Assembly: GCA_001970855.1 (NCBI GenBank)
Contig: LSSN01001815.1
Coordinates: 1 to 25,163 of the forward strand
Length of the DNA: 25,163 bases
DNA from: Smittium culicis
Lineage: Eukaryota; Kickxellomycota; Harpellomycetes; Harpellales; Legeriomycetaceae
Direction: 5' to 3'
Numbering within the stretch: position 1 is the first letter of the stretch; each line of letters opens with the position of its first letter. Below are positions 1 through 8,480 of this stretch, in pieces. The notes below the pieces were generated by a model. It was not told where the DNA came from, made no database searches, and saw only the letters and a list, made by a program, of their open reading frames with translations. Position numbers and translations under genes: made by a program.

Positions 1-248
1 CATGGAGAAAAGTTAGGTATTTATTAAAATAAAATAGCATCTCCGCAAAAATTAGCAGTTATTAAATTAATATAAGGTTCTACTACCATAAAGGAATATA
101 TTAAATGTTTTAGATTTATACCAATAAAAATATTTTATCAACATAAAAAGAATAGTCACTTAACAATTTATTGAGCAATATATGAAAGCCGTAGTATAAA
201 AATAATAAAGCTTTATATTAAGTAATTATATATTAGATGAGTACACAA
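1..248. other. 3' flank of the glyoxalase II gene, no gene seen
   Basis: AT-rich sequence with no open frame that I can support. Downstream of the minus-strand glyoxalase II stop codon, the plus-strand hexamer tttatt at 167-172 reads AATAAA on the minus strand, about 77 nt past the stop. It is a reasonable candidate poly(A) signal, but such hexamers are common by chance in DNA this AT-rich. Confidence 0.3.
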
Positions 249-1710
249 TTAGAACCTGTCTTTCATAGATCTAAGGGCACCAAGAACTTTAACTGGGTCA
301 GTTTCACCGGTAACCTTTTGGATTGCAGGATCACTAGATGGAATTTAAAAAATAAATTTAAGAGTGTAAACCACTTAAAATTTGGATGTACATTCAAATA
401 AAATATAAGATAGAAATTTTTTCTAGTTAAGTGAAATAAAAGTGTATATTTTATGGAAATACTTACGTGACTCTCATGAACGGATTAGTTTCAAGTTCAA
501 TTTTGATGGTAGAAGGGATAGTCATTTTTGATTGATTATAGATATCAGCCATTTCTTTCAACTTTGAATTGTTAGGGTCGACAGATAAAGCAAATCTGAT
601 ATTACTTCTGGTGTATTCGTGACCAACATAGACTTTTGTATCTTCTGGAAGGGAGGCAAATTTGACATTCAAAGAGTCGTGCATTTGCTCTGGAGTACCT
701 TCAAATAATCTGCCGCAACCAGCTAAAGTAAAGTCAAAAAAAATAATTTAAATATAAACTGTGGAAGAATAAGAAAATGTGAATGTTAAATCATTAACAT
801 TAAAATGAGTCAAGTCTTTGTATAAAATTACCAATAAATAATGTGTCTCCAGTGAATACAGCTTTATCATCACCATCCTGAACATAGTAGGATATACTAC
901 TATCAGTATGGCCTAAAGTTCTTATGGCAGTAATTTTAAGAGAACCGAGCTAAAAATGTATATTTATAATATGATTTAATTAGTAAAAATAGGAAATAAG
1001 AAAGCTGCAAGTACCATAAACTCTTCTCCTCCATTTAATTGAGAAGTCATTGCAGGGATTCTGTTATCACCACCGTAGACTGTTAGTCCCGGTATAAGCT
1101 CGGTCATTTTTTCGTTACCACCAGCATGATCTCTGTAATTTTTAAAAAAAATTGTGAAGTTTTAGAATTATTAATAAAAAGAACGGTTATGATATATTTT
1201 TCTAACTGGATAGACGATATGGTATTAATTGGATTAATTTTAGGTTTTGATATTATAGAAATCTATAGCGTACGAATGGTGGTGAGTAGTTAATATATTC
1301 TTAATCGGGAGATTAGTTTCTTTGGCTGCATTAATAACTTTTTCAGGGTCGACTGGGTCAAATACGCTAACTGAAAATTTTTTTTATTCACATCAGTAAA
1401 ATTAAAATAAAAGTTTATTTATAAAGTTGCTAATTCCTTTGTACTCAAAAACATAAATGTATATACCAAACCCGGCCTTCTCATCAATAAGCAAGTATGC
1501 GTAATTGTCAGACCATACTGGAACAGGAACGATTCTCATTTTAGCTTTAATATAAATAAAATCAGTTAAAATTGCGAAAAGCAAAAAATACACTAGTTTA
1601 AATTGTTTTATATAGTTGAAAGTGACTATATTACTAAGGATTGAGGTGCTGAAAAGCGAGACTTGATTTTTTAGCCTGCTATTTATAATTTTTCGTGAAG
1701 CAGAAAACAT
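249..1710 (-). CDS. HAGH: Glyoxalase II (hydroxyacylglutathione hydrolase), seven coding exons
   Basis: Hydrolyses S-D-lactoylglutathione to D-lactate and glutathione, the second step of methylglyoxal detoxification. Coding exons on the minus strand are 1710-1635, 1544-1467, 1370-1274, 1132-1015, 949-832, 722-467 and 333-249. All junctions are GT-AG and the frame is continuous: 275 aa from the upstream ATG, 248 aa from the ATG at 1539. Numbered from the inner ATG, the metallo-beta-lactamase metal ligands are all present: THHHSDH (H54, H56, D58, H59), H110 in LGHT, D131 in FTGDTLF and H170 in [16 protein letters not shown] and the C-terminal LRSMKDRF glutathione-binding region are also intact. 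The inner ATG starts where cytosolic family members start ([19 protein letters not shown]). The upstream exon adds 27 residues resembling a mitochondrial presequence ([12 protein letters not shown], then LFSTSIL). The donors GTACGC and GTACTT are weak but are the only ones found that keep frame. Identity is very secure; the first exon is inferred. Confidence 0.95.
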
Positions 1711-1713
1711 TTA

Positions 1714-1777
1714 CTAGAAACAAAAAATGGCAAACATTGAGCTATTAACGAGCTTACAAATTAGCATTTCTACTTAC
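1714..1777 (-). other. Candidate 5'-UTR intron upstream of the glyoxalase II long-form start
   Basis: On the minus strand a consensus donor GTAAGT begins at 1777. A pyrimidine-rich acceptor TTTTTGTTTCTAG ends at 1714, three nucleotides before the ATG at 1710, and a branch-like TGCTAAT lies inside. The 64-nt length is within the range of the gene's other introns. If it is spliced, the ATG at the end of the upstream exon (ATGC joined to TAAATG) would open a short out-of-frame upstream reading frame overlapping the long-form start. This is inferred from splice signals only. Confidence 0.4.
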
Positions 1778-2527
1778 GCATAAATAGTTTAAGTGAAACT
1801 TCCATTGCCAGTCTTGGAAGCCAAAAGATTTGTATAGATAAAACTGGCAAGATTGGCATAATTTTACCCCCTTCAAAGCGCGGATATATCTTTGCATAAC
1901 TACCTATACTAGCCAGCTATGTCTCCTGCAAAAAATTACTGCTAAGAGGAATAGCAGGGTATTGGCTAACAACAAACGCAGCAGCAAACGAATACTTTTG
2001 ATTACTAACAACTCAAATTAATAAATTTCATGCTTTAGTTTAACAATTAATAGGCGAATCAATATTGCTGAATCCTTTTAGTGATTTTCACACATTTGAG
2101 TGTAATCTATCAAGGCTAAACTTTGTGTAAAATACGCACAGCTCTTAATTCGTCGTTATTTTTTATGCTGCCTTCTTATTCAACAGATTATAAGCAACAA
2201 TCAATAAATAGCGATTTATACTCTGTTTCATATAGGCTATATACTTGGTAAATACCTTTTGGTGTAAATAAATCCCAAGTGGCCATAAAGTAGTGGAGAC
2301 AATTTAACTTAATACTTCATTTTGCGTCCGAGTTAATATATTTATTTAGATTTTTAAGAGGATACGAGTTAAAAGTAGTTAAAATCGTGTTTGTTAAATC
2401 TACATATATACTATTGTTTATTGTACAAAATAAACCTTTATAAAGCTTCATAGCTTGTTTGGTGTCGAACTAATTAAATTACTTTCGGAACTTTTCAACA
2501 AAAGTAAAATTAAAAGACATAACTAGA
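1778..2527. other. Intergenic, no gene seen
   Basis: No supportable coding region on either strand. A short inverted repeat (TTGCCAGT near 1805 pairing with ACTGGCAA near 1845) is visible, but I cannot give it a role. On the minus strand AATAAA (plus tttatt at 2417-2422) lies about 106 nt past the TMEM256-like stop codon and could be its poly(A) signal. The glyoxalase II promoter should also lie here, but I recognise no element of it. Confidence 0.3.
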
Positions 2528-2902
2528 CTACAAAACCAGAGCTATCCAACCAGCAATTAAGGTTAGTCCTCCTAATGGGGTGATAGGTCCCATAAATCTG
2601 AATCTTTCACGATTAAGAACTAAACAGTAGATTGAACCAGAGAACATTAAAGTTCCAGCGAACATAAGAACAGCAGATGTCTTCAAGTTTCTGGGCCTTA
2701 TCGCTGGGCTATTAGATATTGCATATAATGATAACATTGCTAGAGCGCTAAATTGCTGATATTTGCTCGCGGTGCTCCAGTTCTCGATCTGCCTTTCTGT
2801 AATTCCTTGCATACCTCTAAGTCCATGTGCACCAAACGCACCCAAACCGATTCCGGTTGAACCCAAAAATACAGCTGATTTTAGTATGAATGAAGCTGAC
2901 AT
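2528..2902 (-). CDS. TMEM256/DUF423 family membrane protein, copy A
   Basis: A small, intronless, 124-aa integral membrane protein. The sequence shows the family signature: an N-terminal helix followed by GLGAFGAHGL (about residues 19-28), then QIENWSTASKYQQFSALAML, a third hydrophobic segment (about 75-97), and the C-terminal GPITPLGGLTLIAGWIALVL. Four membrane segments are expected and visible. Length fits the family (about 110-130 aa). The start is the only methionine before the conserved FILKSAVFLG, with A at -3. The biochemical function of the family is not established. Eukaryotic members have been linked to mitochondria, so a role in an organelle membrane is possible, but nothing in the sequence proves it. 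Copy B, in the same orientation, lies about 1.3 kb upstream of the start. This copy looks intact and is probably the ancestral-type member of the pair. Confidence 0.9.
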   Translation of the reverse strand: MSASFILKSAVFLGSTGIGLGAFGAHGLRGMQGITERQIENWSTASKYQQFSALAMLSLYAISNSPAIRPRNLKTSAVLMFAGTLMFSGSIYCLVLNRERFRFMGPITPLGGLTLIAGWIALVL

Positions 2903-3425
2903 CGTTATTTTTTTATAAAATAATAGTTTGAAGATTTTTTCCTGATCTGGTTTTTTTACTCTGCTTAACGACCTGTATTATATGCTATTTCTTTGAATAA
3001 ATGTACTTGTTGTAATACTTTTTGAATTCCTTTCGTAAAGATATTTCTTGAATAATAAAGCTACTAAACAAAGGTACTACATTTAAGGTATTTATCTGCC
3101 CGCTTTGTATTTCAGTCTGTTGCCAAGTTTTTCTACGATAAATAATCTTTTCACTGCGGATTTTTTGGTCCTTTCATAGGCTAAAGAATATTTACAATCC
3201 TAGATCTTAGCCAACTATAATTCCATATAAAAATTAAAAATGATTGTAATTCTCTATTGGCTAGCTATTCTGCATCTGTCAAATAGGTAAATAGTTCAGA
3301 AAATAGGTATCGGGTTACGCCTATTGCATTTTTATAGACTATATACTTTAGAAAAGAATCGAAGTATCTTATTAATCTCACATCAAATAAAGATATTCAT
3401 TCACTTTGTAACCAGTTAAGTATAA
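2903..3425. other. Intergenic spacer between the TMEM256-like paralogues, left part
   Basis: No coding region supported. The first 50-100 bases upstream of copy A can be aligned loosely by eye to the region upstream of copy B (both contain CAGARTAAAAA on the minus strand), so the duplication probably included the promoter-proximal DNA. Confidence 0.35.
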
Positions 3426-3609
3426 ACGTTCGTTATAATTGCCCCCTATAACCAATTCCCAGTGGGTACGGAGCCGCTAGAGCGGCGGAGGGGAGTCGGG
3501 TGAAAATTTTTCATAATTTTTTATACTTTAGTATTTAGCTTATGATACTTTTAGTTATTGTATAAATAAATTTCTCGTGAAAAAAAAAAAAAAAACATTC
3601 GTTATAATT
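3426..3609 (+). mobile_element. Poly(A)-tailed retroposon (SINE-like or processed transcript) with target-site duplication
   Basis: A 154-bp insert (3441-3594) lies between direct repeats AC[G/A]TTCGTTATAATT at 3426-3440 and 3595-3609 (15 bp, one mismatch). Its 3' end is a run of 16 A residues (3580-3595, the last shared with the repeat), preceded about ten bases earlier by AATAAA. The first half is GC-rich, in strong contrast to the surroundings, and contains a perfect short stem GCCGCT-AG-AGCGGC at about 3473-3486. The second half is AT-rich. This is the hallmark of target-primed insertion by LINE machinery. I see no tRNA-like A and B boxes, so it may be a 5'-truncated processed transcript rather than a classical tRNA-derived SINE. 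It carries no open reading frame worth naming. Confidence 0.8.
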
Positions 3610-3884
3610 ATAACTCCATAATTATTCACTTAATTTAAGATATTTTTAAATTTGATGAATAATTTTATCCAATTTATAAAAAATTTAGTCCAAACATAAG
3701 CTATTATTTGTAAAACAAAATAAGATTATTATTTTAGAAAGGTAGACTGATTTATAGTCGTCAGTATAATCGCGTTTAGAAATTTCATTACTTCATAATA
3801 CCAGGAAGATTCAATTGTCTTATAAAACTAGGGCCATCTGTCGCAGAGCTAAGCTCTTACCCCTTTTAATCAAAACTTAATCGA

Positions 3885-3990
3885 GTTTTCCTATTTCGAT
3901 CTAACTCAGTTTTTTTTCTTTATACAAAGGAAATCTAAAACTTCTTTGTATAAAGACTTTTTTTATGAGTTAGTTGTAGAGTAGGAAAAT
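3885..3990. repeat. Long imperfect inverted repeat (hairpin)
   Basis: The left arm begins at 3885 (GTTTTCCTATTTCGAT) and runs through CTAACTCA to CTTTATACAAAG. After a spacer of about a dozen bases (AAATCTAAAACTT) the right arm runs CTTTGTATAAAG, then TGAGTTAG, then GTAGGAAAAT, ending at about 3990. The arms are roughly 45 bases each with a few mismatches. The core 12-mer recurs elsewhere (near 19570 and 19635). It could be a small foldback element or a structured RNA, and no coding is visible. Confidence 0.55.
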
Positions 3991-4190
3991 CAATTCTAAT
4001 ACCTTTTTATTCAACTATTACTATCACTCATATTTCATTATCACTTCTCTTTACATTTAATTATTAACCTACACACCAAACTGCCATTATTAATATCACA
4101 AAAGAAATCACCGATTCTTTATACTCTGAAACATTAATATGGGAAAACTTATCCTTGATAAGCTTTAATTAATTTTCAGTATAAAAGTAA

Positions 4191-4712
4191 TCAAGTTTTG
4201 CTAAAATTTAAAATTATTAAGGTTTTTTTATAAATAATAAAATTTGAAAACAAAATATACTCCCCAAAAAAAATATTATTAATAAAGCTACCGAAAAACT
4301 TATAACATATAACATTTGCCTTAACAGCTTGGTTTGAAAAACCGCGGCTACACATCCAACCTACAACTAAAGTAATCCCGCCTAATGGAGTAATAGGCCA
4401 CATAAATCTAAACATTTTGTGATTAAGCACTAGACAGTAAATCGAAAAAGAGAACATTAAAGTTCCAAAAAAAATAAGAAGCACTGATGTAGATAAATAC
4501 TTGGGCCTTATCGTTGAGCCATCTGATATTATATATAATGATAGCATTGCTAAGGCGCTAAACTGCTGATATCGACTTGCAGTACCCCAACTCTCAATCT
4601 GTCTAGAAGTAATCCCTTGCATTCTTCTAAGCCCATGAGCACCAAACGCACCCAACCCAATCCCACTAGCTCCTAAAAATACTGCCGATTTTAATATAAA
4701 TTGGGATGTCAT
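4191..4712 (-). CDS. TMEM256/DUF423 family membrane protein, copy B, with altered C-terminus
   Basis: A paralogue of the copy at 2528-2902, roughly three quarters identical by eye over the first 118 or so residues, with many silent codon differences. GLGAFGAHGL, the YQQFSALAML segment and PITPLGG are kept. I place the start at the ATG at 4712, which aligns with copy A (MTSQFILKSAVFLG against MSASFILKSAVFLG). An in-frame ATG six codons upstream (4730) is possible. After VVGW the frame departs from the family: GGTTGGATGTGTAGCC stands where copy A has GGTTGGATAGC, which suggests a four-base insertion. Translation then runs about 55 codons of low-complexity sequence to TGA at 4191. The glycine before PITPLGG is tryptophan here. 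The silent differences suggest a period of selection, while the tail suggests recent decay or a young C-terminus. It may now be a pseudogene. Confidence 0.75.
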   Translation of the reverse strand: MTSQFILKSAVFLGASGIGLGAFGAHGLRRMQGITSRQIESWGTASRYQQFSALAMLSLYIISDGSTIRPKYLSTSVLLIFFGTLMFSFSIYCLVLNHKMFRFMWPITPLGGITLVVGWMCSRGFSNQAVKANVICYKFFGSFINNIFFGEYILFSNFIIYKKTLIILNFSKT

Positions 4713-6640
4713 CTTTATGTTATAATTCAAAATATCCTTAATACTTTCGATGAATTGGTTTTTATTCTGATTTATCCCACAATTTGTATAGTGTTTGTTA
4801 AATTAAAAATCTGTACCTCGCTTTATTTGTATTCTTCTACCATAAGAATATTTTTCATACAATTAAATTACTATTAATAACGCCTTATTAAAACCTTTGG
4901 ATTTTGCTTTTCGTTATGTTTCAGTCACAGTTTAAAAAAATTCATAATTTTGTTTTTCATCTGCTTTTTAGAATTTAAATTAAACCGCTTGCTCAATACC
5001 CCGATTTTTTAATTTTACAAAGGCTTTAATTTATATTTTCGATGTCAAATGGACAGCTATCTGCTTGGATAAGGGAATGAAATCATTTAATTTACAAAAA
5101 AAAAAAATTAAACGAATATATAATTTAAATTCGTTAATGGAATAGTATATCTAAATATGCGAATTAAAAAATCAATTATTTAAATAAAAATAAAAATGTA
5201 TTCAAAACACCATAAAATTAACACAGAGGCTCAAGATTAAAAATAAGCTAAAATGTTTCTAAAATCAGTTGGGTAATTATACAGTTACTCTTTTTTTTTA
5301 AATTTTTAAAGTTTTTAAAGGCATTTTGAGGGTCTTTTATTTATATTTTTTGACTCGTGCTAATTTGCTCTTAATTTTTTATTTCAAGCAATTACAAGAG
5401 TATACCCCTGATTAAATTTTTCAAGAAATATAAATTAAATATCACTGTGCTATATAAGTTTAAATGTATGTGAAACAAGAAATTTTGTATATTGATATAT
5501 TATTGTCTTGAATTATTATATTTTTTGTACGTTCGAGATTTAATTTTGAATTTTCATAAGAGTTTAAATTCGTATACCTATTCGTTTCGCTTTAAAATTT
5601 CTACTTTAATGATTAAAGCTTTTTAATGAATAAAATTGCTGAATATTAATCAACCATCCTTAATTAATTGTATCCCAAGGATTTATCTTATAACTTGAAA
5701 GCTTGTAAATATTTATTGGGAGCTAGAATGGATAAAAGTCAATCTAAAAATTGATTATCTAAATATATATTTATTATTTCAATGATTTCCATGAGAGTTT
5801 ACATTTTTTTTATTTTTATAAACTTACAAATATTTCTATAATAATTTGAGAACTGAATTTTCGATGCGACTTTTATTTGTGAAGTTTTATCCACTTTAGA
5901 TTTTCTTTTCTATTAATTAAGTTATTAATTAACAACAAATAATATTATCAATTTACCCACGCCATTGTTTGGAATAACGATCATAAGTATGATTAGGTAG
6001 TTGAGATTTGCCACGCTCATTCTAAAATTTTCCCATACCCCTTTCATGCTCAAAAATTTTACTTGAATTTGAAAAATCTGGCCAAATGTGCTACACGTAA
6101 ACACTTCAATTTCAAATACAAATTTAATACTGGATTGATAAATTATTGCATTAAATAGAAAATTTGGTTTTAATCCAGCAGCATATTAAAGTATTCATCT
6201 TTTATTTAAAGCTATCTCGAGCAGAAATGATTGGCTTGATATTTTTCTGGAAATAACCTTTAAATATTAGGCATTTTTTATTATTGATTGATCTTTTTAA
6301 AAAAATTATTTTTCCTATAAAAAATTACAAGTCAATACTATTATAATTTCGAAATGTGTTAATATGCATTAATTTACACCTGTAACTCTTCGGAATTGAA
6401 GTTATTTTACTCTCTCTAAAGACAAAAAAATTTTTACGAGTCGATAAACTCATTTACTACATACCGAACAACTACTAATATTTGAAATTCGAAAATAAAA
6501 TATAATGGGAAATTCAAAAATACCTGTTTAGGGATGAAAATTTACAAAATCACCCAAGTGAATATGTAGTTAGAACTTATTTGTCTTAAATTAATATCAA
6601 ACGTACCAATTATTAATGAAAAAATCTGATAAAATTCTTA
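4713..6640. other. AT-rich intergenic region, no gene seen
   Basis: About 1.9 kb of AT-rich sequence on both strands, full of stop codons and homopolymer A/T runs. I find no exon-like stretch, RNA gene or clear repeat. The first part should hold the promoter of the TMEM256-like copy B. Confidence 0.4.
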
Positions 6641-6836
6641 TTAAGCCCATTCACGGGCGGCAGACTAGTTTTGGTCAACCAATTATTGCAAACTGCGTTC
6701 ATTAAAATACTTTAATTCTGAGGTTTTAAGGACTATTGGTGTATTTTAATATAGTAGCAAACAATAAATATTCTTAAAAACATAAACGAATCATAAAATT
6801 GTTTTTTTTAAAGACTGTTGGACGGCAAAGGGTTAA
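6641..6836. mobile_element. piggyBac-type MITE (196 bp) flanked by TTAA
   Basis: The left end reads TTAAGCCCATTCACGGGCGG followed by CAGACTAG. The right end reads GACTGTTGGACGGCAAAGGG followed by TTAA, so both ends have the TTAA target typical of piggyBac and open with a C-rich tip. The left end matches the end of the larger piggyBac element at 19331, which read inwards is TTAACCCTTTCGCGGGCGG followed by TAGA. The interior is AT-rich and non-coding, so the element is non-autonomous. The left tip has an extra G after TTAA, so the terminal match is not perfect. Confidence 0.65.
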
Positions 6837-8480
6837 TTAAAAATTAGGGTAAAATTTACAAAATTCAAAAAATGAATGTATTTACCTGTTCATACAACAA
6901 TTTTTCTTCAACAGAAGTTAAAATTGTATTTTCTAGTTTAATAGCACAAGCACAAAAAAACTATATTTCAAAAAAAAAAGTGCAAAGATTCATTTGAAAA
7001 GAAAACTAATAATTAAATAAGATCAACCGACTCAGTACAACTATACTTTTAATATTTTAACTATTATATGATGCAATTAGATTGGATTTTTGAATTAATA
7101 TGAAAAAATATTATTAAATATAAAACCAATTATATTTTGAAAGCTTTTCGTAAATACTAAATATAAAATATGTGTATATGTCTAAAGAAAAAATTTATAT
7201 CATTTCTACCTTGTATAGGTATTAGTTGCAAATTTATTTATAAATCTTTAGGTTCCAAACTGCCACCCAAAAAAAAAAATTACTCTATTCTTTTTTAAAC
7301 AATTTTGAAATACAAAAAATCTCACATATATAATATAATAATTATTATCTTATTATAGACGACCAAAATTAAATTTATTTATCCTCGCGGGTGACTTTAT
7401 ATAGCATCACATTACAAGGAATACGGTAAAGATTAATCTTGAAAAATACACTAGTAAAGACTTTAAAAATTATTTGATTAATCCATAAAAATTCTATAAG
7501 TGTTTTACTTATTCTATCATTTACTCGTATCCTTATTAAACAACTAAAGCTACTATTTTTTCCCGATTAACTATGAATTTATATAGCTCGGTAAAAGTAA
7601 TGATACACATGGATACAATTGTATGACAGAAAAAATTTGAATTTAGCTAAAAATTATTTTTTGGTACAATAAGATTTTTTTAAATATTTGTATATTTTAG
7701 ATAGAATTAATGTCTACTGAATATTAATGTAGTATATTAATTCATAATTCAAAAAATGTTTGAATTACTAAGTTTTAATTTAATAGTGATAAATTTATAC
7801 AATATATATACTATGCTAGTTGAGCTTTTAGCTTTTTGAGTATATTTGTATCGCTTTAAGAGGTAGTACTGATGAAATTATGGCTTTACAAAAAGTATTG
7901 CCTTTTAGATTTTTCTGTAAGGTAGACTGTTTTTGCCTACCTAATATAGCCAACCGAATTAATTACAATAGATAGATTCCAAGTACCTAATAATGATTGG
8001 TTTTAATTAGAAATCTGACAAATAATAATCAAACTTATAAATTTAAGCGAATCAAATAATATAATAATTTTATGATTGATGGGTGTGAAAGAAATATTGT
8101 AAGATAATTTAGGAATTTATGATTGGATCACTAATATCTAATTACTTGTATAAGTATAGGCAAATCGATTGTCGTTAATTTTATAATTTTATATTTTTTT
8201 AAATTTCGAATATTAATTTTTTTTCATAAGTACAGAAAAATCTTAAAATTTCCAGTAAATTGAGATTTTCTAAAATTGTCCAATCAATTATCTTATTAAT
8301 GAAGGCTATTGGTTTTTGGAGAGCTTTTAATCACCTATTCGCCAAGATATTTTTTTTTCTAAACAGATCAAAAAACTTTATTTTTACAAATTCGACACTT
8401 GTTAACCAGAAGCTAGAGTACAAATTTGTTGTAAGCTACTACTTAGAATTACTTTTATAATAGCTAGAAATATCGGTACT
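6837..8480. other. AT-rich intergenic region and probable 5' flank of the SUV3 gene
   Basis: No gene supported. A short inverted repeat GGTAG...CTACC at about 7921-7943 contains ACTGTTTTTG, which resembles the motif GACTATTTTTGG inside the piggyBac end near 19253, so a fragment of a related element is possible. The stretch 8260-8460 is open only from a TTG and has no recognisable protein. Lying 20 bases before the helicase start, it is more likely leader sequence. Confidence 0.35.

Noticed and set aside
3441..3594. tRNA gene or tRNA-derived SINE head
   Set aside because: No A-box or B-box consensus and no cloverleaf could be drawn from the GC-rich half.
8260..8460. 66-codon open stretch just upstream of the SUV3 start
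   Set aside because: It opens only at TTG, has no recognisable domain and a low-complexity hydrophobic composition, and sits in the likely leader of the helicase gene.
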